From positions 1 through 54,412 of the forward strand of contig NZ_JABXKJ010000216.1 of assembly GCF_017115085.1 (NCBI RefSeq): DNA of 54,412 nt, in the 5' to 3' direction. A program made the translations under genes and the position numbers. Source of the DNA: Nostoc sp. NMS7. Its GTDB lineage: Bacteria; Cyanobacteriota; Cyanobacteriia; Cyanobacteriales; Nostocaceae. Every line of letters begins with the position of its first letter. The first letter of the stretch is position 1. Below are positions 9,191 to 17,580 of this stretch, one piece after another. A model generated the notes under the pieces. The model had not been told where the DNA came from. It searched no databases and saw only the letters and a program-made list of their open reading frames with translations.

Positions 9191-10204
9191 ATGGAATCTT
9201 TCGGGATTTATACACTTGCAAATGATGTCGTTTATGATCAATTAGTGGCATTTTTGAATAGTATTGAGGTTAATATTAGCGCAGATATTCCTGTTTGTAT
9301 TATTCCCTATGATCAGAGATTAGACTTAGTTAAAAAAGAAGTCAAGTCTAGAAAAAACGTCAGCATTTTTGAGAGTTGGGAGACAATACAGTTATGGGAA
9401 GACTTTGCTCACCAAGTTTGGGCAGTTCATCCAGGTGCTAGAACTTCCAAAATCTCACGTAATTGGTGGTCATCAGGTCACTTACAAAGAAAAATGTGTG
9501 TTTTTAACGGGCATTTTGATAGGTTTATATTTTGTGATGCTGACAGCCTTATCATGAAGCCAGTTGATGATATTTTTGAAAAATTGAACGTATACGATTT
9601 TGTATTTGATGACTGGATACACACTAAAGAACGCACAAAAGTACCATTAAATATTCCGCTTTTAGAAAAGTCTAAGATTGTTTACGAAAAAGACATCCGT
9701 CCTAGACTTCATTGCTCTGATTTTTTTGGTTCTAAATTAGGGCTATTTCCAGAAAAAGATTTAGATTTATATAAAAAATTATTAATTGAAGATAGAGAAG
9801 TTGAATGGCTAACTGCATGGTGGGATGATGCACATTTATTTAATTATTTGACATGGAAATCAAATCTTGCCTTATTTAATTTTACCCTCAGTCCTAATGG
9901 TCAAGACAGAACAGGTAACTGTGCTAACTCAGACCGTTTTGTAAATATTGATAATATCCTATACAACCAAGATGAATTAAAACCAATTCATCGCATTCAT
10001 TACATGAACTATTCTTCTAGTGGTTTCGCCCATTTATGTCAAGGCGAAGATGTCAACATTTGTTACAGAGATGAGTTTTTATACTATCGTTTTCTTAAGG
10101 AACCGCAGAAAAGGCCGCAACAGCTAAAACAGCCTAGTATTGCGACCAAAAGTAATCGATTAATTCAAAAAGCAGTGAAGAAACTTCAAATAGCTCTTTC
10201 TTAA
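9191..10204 (+). CDS. Glycosyltransferase-like protein (resembles the Npun_R2821/Npun_R2822 family)
   Basis: The protein starts MESFGIYTLANDVVYDQLVA and has the nucleotide-sugar transferase GT-A look: an N-terminal alpha/beta part and FIFCDADSL with a DxD motif near residue 120, expected to bind metal and sugar nucleotide. Further conserved-looking patches are WWDDAHLFNYL and HRIHYMNYSSSGFAHLC. I chose ATG 9191 because AGGA lies 9 bases before it; ATG 9167 in the same frame has no ribosome site. The gene is AT-rich compared with neighbours and sits between two halves of a broken GNAT gene, suggesting it arrived later. Donor and acceptor substrates are unknown; the family name is from memory. 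Confidence 0.8.
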   Translation: MESFGIYTLANDVVYDQLVAFLNSIEVNISADIPVCIIPYDQRLDLVKKEVKSRKNVSIFESWETIQLWEDFAHQVWAVHPGARTSKISRNWWSSGHLQRKMCVFNGHFDRFIFCDADSLIMKPVDDIFEKLNVYDFVFDDWIHTKERTKVPLNIPLLEKSKIVYEKDIRPRLHCSDFFGSKLGLFPEKDLDLYKKLLIEDREVEWLTAWWDDAHLFNYLTWKSNLALFNFTLSPNGQDRTGNCANSDRFVNIDNILYNQDELKPIHRIHYMNYSSSGFAHLCQGEDVNICYRDEFLYYRFLKEPQKRPQQLKQPSIATKSNRLIQKAVKKLQIALS

Positions 10205-10259
10205 GTTTTGGACTTTGGACAAAAACTGAAGATTTCAAAAAATTCTGGTTAGTGCTAAA

Positions 10260-10457
10260 CAAGTAATTGGGGAAGTAAAGCTAGATCGGATAGTCGCGAT
10301 CGCTCATCCAGAAAACATCGCTTCAGTGCGGGTGATTCAAAAGGTAGGGATGAAGTACCAAAAAAATGCTAGCTATTACGGACATGATGTAGTATGCTTC
10401 GCTATCTCACACACAGAATGGCAGGCGGATAATTGCCTTTACCTTTTGCAATCTTAA
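10260..10457 (+). pseudogene. C-terminal remnant of the GNAT acetyltransferase
   Basis: The frame, open from about 10240, reads LDRIVAIAHPENIASVRVIQ then KVGMKYQKNASYYG, the conserved acetyl-CoA-binding end of RimJ/RimL-type GNATs (HPxNxxSxxVxxKxGM). It ends at TAA 10455-10457. It has no start codon or ribosome site and lies on the same strand as the N-terminal piece at 8626. Together they show one gene disrupted by a 1.5 kb replacement. The remaining bases to 10584 show no gene. Confidence 0.75.
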
Positions 10458-10584
10458 AACTAAGTAGTCGGACATAATTATCGCACTCTATTGTATTTTT
10501 TGTTACCGTCAGCCAGATATTGCTCAACACGTTACGATCAATTAAGAAGTAATAATTTTTTACGGCATCGCCAGGAGTTTCTTA

Positions 10585-10803
10585 ATGTTCATTGATGAAT
10601 TGTCACCTCTATTCAGAGAATTTATCCAGCATCCAGTCTCATTTGTGGGTGGGTTATTCTCTGGTGTGCTTCGGCTCAATCTGGCAGACGATCCTGTTAA
10701 AGGCTGGCTAGATCAACAGATCCGCTCAAATAATTACACCAGCACCACAACAGACACACATAATGGCAAAGCCACTGGGCCTCAACAGATTTCGATTGAC
10801 TAA
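10585..10803 (+). CDS. Small conserved cyanobacterial protein (UPF0426-like)
   Basis: A 72-residue protein beginning MFIDELSPLFREFIQHPVSF, with GGLFSGVLRLNLADDPVKGW in the middle and a polar, Thr/Asn-rich tail. This pattern recalls the small UPF0426 family of cyanobacteria and chloroplasts, whose function is unknown to me. AGGAG lies 9 bases before the ATG. The short hydrophobic stretch FVGGLFSGVL could be a membrane-associated hairpin. It stands alone between the GNAT remnant and an aminotransferase gene. Confidence 0.75.
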   Translation: MFIDELSPLFREFIQHPVSFVGGLFSGVLRLNLADDPVKGWLDQQIRSNNYTSTTTDTHNGKATGPQQISID

Positions 10804-10920
10804 ATTTTGGGGCGATCGCAAATCCGGTTAATCATTTTGGTAAAATACCTACACTGTACCGTTTGCGGTAGGTTCCGCAGGAAAGGTCAGTGTAGGCTTA
10901 CAATGATCACTTAAGGAAAT

Positions 10921-12114
10921 ATGGAATCCTTAACCTCTCGTATGCAGGGGGTACAATCGCCAATTATTCCTGTGGTTGGGGAACTGATTAAAAACTCTCC
11001 TGGAACAATCTCTTTAGGACAAGGTGTTGTTTCTTACAACCCACCACCATCAGCCAGAGAATTTTTAGCCAAATTCTTCGCGGAACCCGCTAATAACTTA
11101 TACAAATCAGTTGAGGGAATTCCCCCGTTGCTGACAGCACTTGCAGAAAAATTGTCAGCCTTCAACGGCATTGAAATCAATCGGGAAAACTGCATCGTTG
11201 TGACAGCAGGGAGCAATATGGGATTTATGAATGCCATTCTGGCGATCACTAACCCAGGCGATGAAATTATTCTGAATACGCCGTACTATTTCAACCACGA
11301 AATGGCGATCGCAATGGCTGGTTGTCGTGCGGTGTTAGTGGCGACGGATGAAAATTACCAACTGCGCCCAGAAGCGATCGCTCAAGCAATTACACCCAAA
11401 ACACGCGCTGTAGTCACAATTTCACCAAATAATCCGACTGGAGTTGTCTATTCAGAAGCAGCATTGCGCCAAGTAAATCAAATTTGTGGCATTCAGCGAA
11501 GCTGTGGCGAAAGCGATCGCAGCATTTACCATATCAGTGATGAAGCTTATGAATACTTTACCTATAACGGGGTAAAACACATTTCCCCTGGTGCATTTGG
11601 GAATAGTAGCGAGTACACTATTTCTCTCTTTAGCCTTTCCAAAGCATACGGTTTTGCCAGTTGGCGCATTGGTTACATGGTGATTCCCCAACACTTACTT
11701 GTCGCCGTCAAAAAAGTGCAGGATACGATTTTGATTTGTCCGCCAGTCATTTCTCAATATGCAGCTTTAGGGGCATTGCAGGCAAAAGAGGAGTATTTGA
11801 AGAGTAATATAGGAGCAATCGCTCAAGTTCGGCAAGTAGTACTCGACTCCCTTAACCGCCTACAAGGTTTATTTAGCATTACACCCGCCAATGGCGCTTT
11901 CTATTTTTTTCTCAAAGTTAATACCCAGATGGATGCTTTTGAGTTAGTTAAAAGACTAATCCAGGAACATAAAGTAGCAGTCATTCCAGGTACAACCTTT
12001 GGCATGGATGATGGATGTTACCTACGCGTTGCCTATGGTGCGCTGCAAAAAGAGATGGCAAAAGAAGGTATAGAAAGATTAGTGCAAGGTTTACAAAATA
12101 TAGTTAGGAGTTAG
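10921..12114 (+). CDS. Class I/II pyridoxal-phosphate aminotransferase
   Basis: Fold type I PLP enzyme of 397 residues. Visible landmarks: GQGVVSYNPP near the N-terminus, TAGSNMGF (cofactor phosphate region), ISPNNPTGVVYSEA, SDEAYE, and SLSKAYGFASWRIGYM with the Schiff-base lysine; the C-terminal substrate arginine is in YLRVAYG. It transfers amino groups between an amino acid and a keto acid; the exact substrate (aspartate-, aromatic- or kynurenine-type) cannot be fixed. AAGGAAAT directly precedes the ATG. Three bases after the stop begins a strong palindrome that may end transcription. Confidence 0.92.
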   Translation: MESLTSRMQGVQSPIIPVVGELIKNSPGTISLGQGVVSYNPPPSAREFLAKFFAEPANNLYKSVEGIPPLLTALAEKLSAFNGIEINRENCIVVTAGSNMGFMNAILAITNPGDEIILNTPYYFNHEMAIAMAGCRAVLVATDENYQLRPEAIAQAITPKTRAVVTISPNNPTGVVYSEAALRQVNQICGIQRSCGESDRSIYHISDEAYEYFTYNGVKHISPGAFGNSSEYTISLFSLSKAYGFASWRIGYMVIPQHLLVAVKKVQDTILICPPVISQYAALGALQAKEEYLKSNIGAIAQVRQVVLDSLNRLQGLFSITPANGAFYFFLKVNTQMDAFELVKRLIQEHKVAVIPGTTFGMDDGCYLRVAYGALQKEMAKEGIERLVQGLQNIVRS

Positions 12115-12116
12115 GA

Positions 12117-12171
12117 GTACAGACGCGATTAATCGCGTCTGTACTTTGGAGAGACGCGATTAATCGCGTCT
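12117..12171 (+). repeat. Two adjacent palindromes sharing AGACGCGATTAATCGCGTCT
   Basis: A perfect 28-base palindrome (12117-12144) with core AGACGCGATTAATCGCGTCT is followed after seven bases by a second 20-base copy of the same core (12152-12171). Each can form a strong hairpin. They follow the aminotransferase stop at once and could act as a transcription end or mRNA stabiliser, though no T-run follows the first. The core is the kind of dispersed palindrome common in Nostoc-like genomes. Confidence 0.8.
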
Positions 12172-12247
12172 GTTGATATTTAATTTATCAGGGCGTTAGA
12201 CTGTGGTGGCGTACCTCCTTTGCAATCCCAAATAGAAAATTCAACAG

Positions 12248-12685
12248 ATGCCAATTATTAATAAGTTAATTGAAATTGAAACTGAGCCAAAAATTAATAT
12301 TCATAATATCACACCACAAATAAAAGATTTTCTTGCTTCAACATCAATTAAAAATGGACAAGTTTTAATATTTTCTCGACACACAACAACAGCTTTAGCT
12401 ATTAACGAAAATGAAGTCAGATTGTTAGAAGATATAAAAGTATTCTTGCAAAAATTAGCACCTGAATCAGGCTGTTATTTGCATAATGACTTGCATTTAA
12501 GAGATGTCCCGGAAAATGAACCGATTAATGCTCACTCTCACTTAATGGCAATGATGTTGACCACTAGTGAGATAATTCCCATTGTGGATGGGAAATTAGC
12601 TTTGGGAACTTGGCAATCTGTGTTGTTTTTTGAGTTGGATGGCCCGCGCAAAAGAACGGTATTCGTCCAAATTTCTGGCGAATAA
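12248..12685 (+). CDS. YjbQ/UPF0047 family protein
   Basis: A 145-residue protein with all family motifs: SRHTTTALAINENE, HNDLHLRDVPENEPINAHSH, and LGTWQSVLFFELDGPRKR. The His and Asp residues in these motifs form the putative active site. YjbQ proteins can show weak thiamine-phosphate synthase activity, but their main role is unsettled. No signal peptide. The start ATG has no strong ribosome site (TTCAACAG before it). Not obviously in an operon; the next gene begins 177 bases later on the same strand. Confidence 0.9.
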   Translation: MPIINKLIEIETEPKINIHNITPQIKDFLASTSIKNGQVLIFSRHTTTALAINENEVRLLEDIKVFLQKLAPESGCYLHNDLHLRDVPENEPINAHSHLMAMMLTTSEIIPIVDGKLALGTWQSVLFFELDGPRKRTVFVQISGE

Positions 12686-12862
12686 TCTAACTTAAAATCT
12701 ACAATCCTCCCAGAGCAACCTAAATCTGAGATAATTATGAACACGACCAACAAGTGCATCAGTTGAATTTACCTACAGCAATTACAAACCTGAAAGAATG
12801 TTTTCAACTTTTCTTTTCCCAAACCAGGACTTTCGTTGTGTCAAAGGCAGACGCAATTAGTG

Positions 12863-13915
12863 ATGAAAAATAACGATAACTTTCTATTACGTAATACTTG
12901 GTACTATGCTCTGCCTAGTAATCAGATCAAGCCAGGTATGATGATCAGCCGCATTTTCTTGGGAGAACCGGTGCTGTTAATTCGTGACCAGGATGGCAAA
13001 GTGTCTGCGATGACAGACATTTGTCCTCATCGTGCTGTGCCTTTGAGTTGTGGTAGATTCAATGGGCAGGAAGTGGAATGCTGTTACCACGGTTGGCGCT
13101 TTAATTCGGCTGGACGCTGCACTGCGATTCCATCTCTTGTAGAGGAACAGCAGATAGATTTGAGTCGCTTTGATGTACAGTCATACACAGTTCGGGAAGC
13201 CCAAGGGAATATTTGGATATATATGGCTGATGCCGATAACCCTCAACCTGCTTCTGAGATGGAGATTGCGGTAATTCCAGGGTTTGATGAGTGTTCACCC
13301 CAGTTTGTAGAGGTGATGAGATTTCCCTGTTTTATAGATCATGCAGTAGTAGGTCTGATGGACCCTGCCCATTCACCCTATGTTCATCAAGCTTGGTGGT
13401 GGCGAAATGAGCAACTGCACGAAGAAGTGAAGCAATTCGACGCTTCGCCCTACGGTTTCACGATGCGACGACACCGATTGCCAGCGAATGGGGGTCGATT
13501 ATACTGGCTGATTGGCGGTGGTGTACCGGAAACGGAGATTTCTTTTCGTTTACCTGGAGTCAGAATAGAAGAAACCACTATTGGCAACCATCGAGTCGTT
13601 AATTTAACGGCAGTTACACCCATTTCAGACACAGAAACTGAAGTAACTTTTGCTCTTTACTGGACACTTCCTTGGGTAGGATTTTTCAAGCCACTGCTAC
13701 ATGTTTTGGCGCGGACTTTCATTGGTCAAGACCGGACGGTTGTGGAAAAGCAGCAGATTGGACTTAAATATGATCCTGTGCTGCGACTGATTAAGGATTC
13801 AGATATGCAAGCGCAGTGGTACTACCAGTTAAAGCGGGAATATGCTCGGTCTGTCGCCCAAGGACGAGAATTTGTGAATCCTGTCAAGGGTCAAATACTC
13901 CGTTGGCGTGCTTAA
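12863..13915 (+). CDS. Rieske non-heme iron oxygenase (aromatic ring-hydroxylating / vanillate demethylase-like)
   Basis: The 350-residue protein has a Rieske [2Fe-2S] site: C54-P-H56 and C73-C-Y-H76, and a mononuclear iron site in GLMDPAHSPYVHQAWW (two His, with an Asp further on). Such oxygenases take electrons from a ferredoxin or reductase and hydroxylate or demethylate their substrate; the layout resembles vanillate O-demethylase and plant PaO/Tic55-type enzymes. The substrate is unknown. I used ATG 12863; a TTG at 12836 opens the same frame. The gene abuts the convergent NmrA-type gene with no base between stop codons. Confidence 0.9.
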   Translation: MKNNDNFLLRNTWYYALPSNQIKPGMMISRIFLGEPVLLIRDQDGKVSAMTDICPHRAVPLSCGRFNGQEVECCYHGWRFNSAGRCTAIPSLVEEQQIDLSRFDVQSYTVREAQGNIWIYMADADNPQPASEMEIAVIPGFDECSPQFVEVMRFPCFIDHAVVGLMDPAHSPYVHQAWWWRNEQLHEEVKQFDASPYGFTMRRHRLPANGGRLYWLIGGGVPETEISFRLPGVRIEETTIGNHRVVNLTAVTPISDTETEVTFALYWTLPWVGFFKPLLHVLARTFIGQDRTVVEKQQIGLKYDPVLRLIKDSDMQAQWYYQLKREYARSVAQGREFVNPVKGQILRWRA

Positions 13916-14593
13916 TTACTTCAAAGTAAATTCTGCAAATTCTGTTTGCCCGAATAACATATTTCGGTCTACGGCTGACAAGATTTTATTATTGGCGAGT
14001 TGGCTATTTAAACAACGACCAACTAACTGCGCGACATCTGCACGATTGATGCTACCAATAATGTGCGGATCTTCAGTCAAAACGCCATTACCCGTTGCTG
14101 GTTCTGACTTTAGTCCACCTGGACGGATGATTGTATAGGTGAGTCCACTGGCAATTAAGTGTTGTTCAGCTTTGTCTTTCTCAGCTAAAACTTTTCCCAG
14201 TACCGCTAAAACTTGGGGTGACGCAGCAACAACACTATTGCCAGCACCTATGGAAGAAACAAGAATAAACTTTTGCACCCCAGCTTTAACTGCTGCATCA
14301 ATCAGATTTTTATTACCAGGGTAATCCGGCCTTTCTACATCTGTTGGCAAACCGCCAATTGTGCTGATAACAGTGTGAATAGGTTCAGCTGTCAGCATTG
14401 CGCGTTCTACATCCTCAACATTCAAGGCATCTCCCAGAACTACCTCAATACCAATTCTTTCTAGTTCAGCAGCAACTGCTACTGTTCGCAGGAGTGCTTT
14501 GACCTTTAGCTGTTGCGCTCTCAGATATTGAGCAATTTCTCGACCAACACCGCGACTTGCTCCAGCCAGAAAAATATCAGATGCACTTGTCAT
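13916..14593 (-). CDS. NAD(P)-binding atypical short-chain reductase (NmrA-like)
   Basis: A 225-residue Rossmann protein. GASRGVGREIA near the N-terminus is the dinucleotide-binding glycine motif, followed by GDALNVEDVERAM, STIGGLPTDVE and KFILVSSIGAG. The YxxxK catalytic pair of classical SDRs is not evident; the pattern EKDKAEQHLIASGLTYTIIR is that of atypical SDRs (NmrA / Tic62-like). It may bind NADP(H) and act as a reductase or redox-sensing partner; no substrate can be named. Its stop codon touches the stop of the convergent Rieske gene, so the pair probably lacks a terminator between them. Confidence 0.88.
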   Translation of the reverse strand: MTSASDIFLAGASRGVGREIAQYLRAQQLKVKALLRTVAVAAELERIGIEVVLGDALNVEDVERAMLTAEPIHTVISTIGGLPTDVERPDYPGNKNLIDAAVKAGVQKFILVSSIGAGNSVVAASPQVLAVLGKVLAEKDKAEQHLIASGLTYTIIRPGGLKSEPATGNGVLTEDPHIIGSINRADVAQLVGRCLNSQLANNKILSAVDRNMLFGQTEFAEFTLK

Positions 14594-14670
14594 ATTGATT
14601 TTGGATTACCTAATAAGCTTAACTACTTACGCTCAAAGGATTTTATCAGAGAATTGACAGTAGTTAATAA

Positions 14671-15222
14671 TTGCTCAAGCTCCTGGGATGCTTCTGCTTG
14701 GTTGCGATCGCACTCCCTTTAGATGATACAGCTGCTCATTCCCTAGTTTTGAGTCGAGATGGGGAAACTCTGGTGACAGGTAGCTATCGCAAAATCAAAG
14801 TTTGGCGCACATCACTTTTGACGGGGGTCAAAAGTTTAAAGGACACACAACCACTGCACACCCTGATGGGTCATTCTCACATCGTCCGTTCCTTAGCAAT
14901 CAGTGCAGATGGTAAACTGCTGGTGAGTGGTAGCTGGGATCAAACGATTAAAATTTGGCAATTGGAGACTGGGGAATTACTTCATACTCTTAAAGGACAT
15001 AAAGATAGAGTATATGCGATCGCTTTAAGTCCCGATGGTCAAATTATCGCTAGCGCTAGTGCTGATAAAACTATCAAATTGTGGCATCTACAAACCGGGG
15101 AGTTACTGGGTACGTTTACAGGTCATACTCATATAGTCACAGCATTAGCTTTCACAACTTCCGGTGAGATGTTGGTTAGCGGGAGTTTGGATAAGACAAT
15201 TAAAATTTGGCAACGAAGTTAA
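14671..15222 (+). pseudogene. WD40-repeat fragment (probably N-terminally truncated)
   Basis: The frame opens at 14671 directly after an in-frame TAA and encodes about four WD40 blades: LVTGSYRKIKVWR, LVSGSWDQTIKIW, IASASADKTIKLW, LVSGSLDKTIKIW, each preceded by a GH dipeptide. Seven blades normally close a propeller, so it looks incomplete. The only start is a TTG without a ribosome site; the first ATG is inside blade 2. The initial LLKLLGCFCLVAIALPL could be a chance signal-like stretch. In cyanobacteria such repeats usually end Ser/Thr-kinase or ATPase proteins. I judge it a remnant, but a small secreted WD40 protein is not excluded. Confidence 0.55.
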
Positions 15223-15330
15223 AGGTTACACGGTTTAAGAGGATGTTTGAAAAGTCCTCTTGTCGGTATCAAAAGTTTTAGATCCCTCTAAAATGTATCA
15301 ATCTTAAAGTGAGACGGTATTACCTTAAGA

Positions 15331-15624
15331 GTAGCAACTTCCGCCTTAACAGTAGCAGCTTCCGCCTTGACGTTTCCGTGTTTCGCGCAGGCTGTAACAG
15401 CTTCCGCTTTGACGTTTCCGTGTTTCGCGCAGGCTGTAGCAGCTTCCGCTTTGACGTTTCCGTGTTTCGCGCAGGCTGTAGCAGCTTCCGCCTTGACGTT
15501 TCCGTGTTTCGCGCAGGCTGTAGCAGCTTCCGCCTTGACGTTTCCGTGTTTCGCGCAGGCTGTAGCAGCTTCCGCCTTGACGTTTCCGTGTTTCGCGCAG
15601 TCTGTAGCAGCTTCCGCCTTGACG
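15331..15624 (+). repeat. 42-bp tandem repeat array, about 6.5 copies
   Basis: Units begin GTAGCAGCTTCCGCCTTGAC and end TTTCGCGCAGGCT. Six full units run 15352-15603, with a half unit after and a degenerate half unit (15331-15351) before. The unit divides into six heptamers, so all frames repeat every 14 codons and three long stop-free frames result; I do not take these as genes. The array lies in the gap 15223-15971, where nothing else gene-like was found. Confidence 0.9.
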
Positions 15625-15971
15625 TTATCAGAAACAGACTCGTTTTACAGCATTTTCCCTTAAACAGAATACGCTTTTGAGGCAAAGCAGTGCTGTGGCT
15701 CAACAATAAATATGGTTTTAATTGACAAAAAATGTTGTATAGTACTTAAAATTTTAGTATTTTTCAGAAAAATCAATAATTTCACCTATGACAACTTCTT
15801 CAACAATTGTCCACTATAGAGTTATTAGAAACTTAGAAAACGAGTATTAATTATGGCAATACAAAAATGTTTGTAAGTTAATGATCGCACTCTCTGCAAA
15901 AATCTTTGTAACTTAGCGATCAACTAAAATCAAATTAAAGCTATTGTCGAAGCGGTAGAAAAAAGGCAGCT

Positions 15972-16532
15972 ATGACAGTAACTACCTATAAATGGACAAT
16001 TGAACGCTATCACCGAGCAATAGAAGCAGGGATTTTTGATGACCAACCCATTGAACTATTGCGCGGCGACCTTATAGTTATGCCCCCAGAAGGAGAACCC
16101 CATGCCTACTACAATACCGAAGCAGCTGATTATCTCCGCACACTGCTAGGTGAACGGGCAAAAATCCGCGACGCTAAACCCATCACTCTACCCAACAACT
16201 CAGAACCCGTCCCCGATGTTGCTATTGTCAAACCTTTAGGCGAGGTCTACTTAGAACACCACCCTTACCCTGAAGACATCTTCTGGATTATCGAAATTTC
16301 TAAGTCCACCTTGAGCAAAGACTTAGGTGATAAAAAGGACATCTATGCAGAAGCAGGCATTGCTGAATATTGGGTTGTCAATCTCAAAAATACTCAGTTG
16401 CTAGTATTTCGAGACTTAAAAGATGGGCAATACACAACTGAATTGACATTAACCACAGGTACTATTGTCCCCCTAGCCTTTGGTAATGTATCTGTCCAAG
16501 TTAATCGCCTCGTGGGTTTCGCAAAAATATAA
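15972..16532 (+). CDS. Uma2/DUF820 family protein (PD-(D/E)XK nuclease fold)
   Basis: A 186-residue Uma2 protein: IELLRGDLIVMPPEGEPHAY near the start, PVPDVAIVKPLG, then IFWIIEISKSTLSKDLGDKK and AEYWVVNL. The Asp of PDVAI, the Glu of IEIS and the Lys after it form the nuclease-like PD-(D/E)XK site. Uma2 genes are abundant in cyanobacteria, are often present in several copies, and have no established role. A second, divergent Uma2 gene follows 84 bases downstream and a third lies at 23774. Confidence 0.9.
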   Translation: MTVTTYKWTIERYHRAIEAGIFDDQPIELLRGDLIVMPPEGEPHAYYNTEAADYLRTLLGERAKIRDAKPITLPNNSEPVPDVAIVKPLGEVYLEHHPYPEDIFWIIEISKSTLSKDLGDKKDIYAEAGIAEYWVVNLKNTQLLVFRDLKDGQYTTELTLTTGTIVPLAFGNVSVQVNRLVGFAKI

Positions 16533-16616
16533 TTTATCGCACCTGTCAGAAACGAAAGATGCGAGGCGATCGCACATTCGCCCATAATTAAACCATCCCC
16601 TCTATGCTATTTACTT

Positions 16617-17177
16617 ATGGCAATCGCCAGTCAACCCCAACTAACTTTAGACGACTTCCTCAAACTGCCAGAAACTGAACCAGCATCAGATTTTATTAAC
16701 AGGGAAATCATTCAAAAACCAATGCCTCAAGGTGAACATAGCTTGCTCCAAGCTACTCTTTGCGAAACAATTAACGGTATAGCTAGAAGCAAAAAATTTG
16801 CTGTAGCTTTCCCAGAACTGCGTTGTACCTTTGGCGGCGCTTCTATCGTCCCGGATGTGTCTGTGTTTCGTTGGGATAGAATTCCTAAAACTCCATCTGG
16901 CAGAATTGCTAACCGCTTTGATATTCATCCCGACTGGGCAATTGAGATTCTTTCCCCAGACCAAAGCTTAAAAAAAGTGTTGAGTAAATTATTGCATTGT
17001 TCACGCAATGGTACTGAATTAGGCTGGTTAATTAACCCTGAAGACGAAAGTGTGCTAGGGATTTTTCCTGGACAGCGAGTGGAATTATACGAAGGTGCTG
17101 ATAAATTACCCATCCTGGAGGGTATCGAGTTGGAACTGACTGTAGAACAAGTTTTTGCCTGGTTGAGTTTGACGTAA
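16617..17177 (+). CDS. Uma2/DUF820 family protein, second copy
   Basis: The 186-residue product shares the fold of the preceding gene but little sequence: LTLDDFLKLPETEPASDFIN, GASIVPDVSVFRW, DWAIEILSPDQSLKK and ELGWLINPEDESV. The PD...E-x-L...K site is kept (Asp in VPDVS, Glu in IEILS, Lys in LKKV). The two genes lie in tandem and may be co-transcribed. A nuclease activity is inferred from the fold only. Confidence 0.9.
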   Translation: MAIASQPQLTLDDFLKLPETEPASDFINREIIQKPMPQGEHSLLQATLCETINGIARSKKFAVAFPELRCTFGGASIVPDVSVFRWDRIPKTPSGRIANRFDIHPDWAIEILSPDQSLKKVLSKLLHCSRNGTELGWLINPEDESVLGIFPGQRVELYEGADKLPILEGIELELTVEQVFAWLSLT

Positions 17178-17298
17178 ATAAAGCGTTCGCATTTCCTAGA
17201 GAAAGTTGGAAAGGATTGTATCTGTAGGTTTATTGTAGAAACTGGGCGGTACAGCGCAATAATCGTGTGTACCAGAAAAATTTGTATGCCGTACTTTT

Positions 17299-17490
17299 AT
17301 GGAAAATCAACTAGGATTAGTTCTGAAACTGCTTTTACTCTCAGCTTTGTTATCTGTATTAATTAAGTATGCAGCGCCAAGTCTATCAATTCCGGCGACA
17401 GCAAACAACGCGCTGATTATAATATTGTTGCCGATTGTGATTATAGCGATCGCGCTACTCTGGCGATTCCAAGCACAGAAGCAAAATTAA
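17299..17490 (+). CDS. Small two-helix membrane protein, unknown
   Basis: A 63-residue protein with two hydrophobic segments (about 5-22, LVLKLLLLSALLSVLIKY, and 38-56, ALIIILLPIVIIAIALLW) joined by a short polar loop, with a basic tail. I do not recognise a named family. It is preceded by a start ATG without a clear ribosome site and followed 90 bases later by the AI-2E-type membrane protein gene on the same strand, so a joint transcript is possible. Confidence 0.65.
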   Translation: MENQLGLVLKLLLLSALLSVLIKYAAPSLSIPATANNALIIILLPIVIIAIALLWRFQAQKQN

Positions 17491-17580
17491 CTCAAACTAT
17501 TTACGCACAACTTACTAAAATCGGCTAACCTAGCTGAATTACCAAAAAATTGCATCTTGCCAACCGTTGGGAGTCAGCCT

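Noticed and set aside
12836..12862. Upstream TTG start for the Rieske gene
   Set aside because: ATG 12863 directly precedes the conserved N-terminal pattern; the extra nine residues have no support.
15320..15706. Three long open frames over the 42-bp repeats
   Set aside because: Frames remain open only because the unit length is a multiple of three; no start support, repetitive composition.
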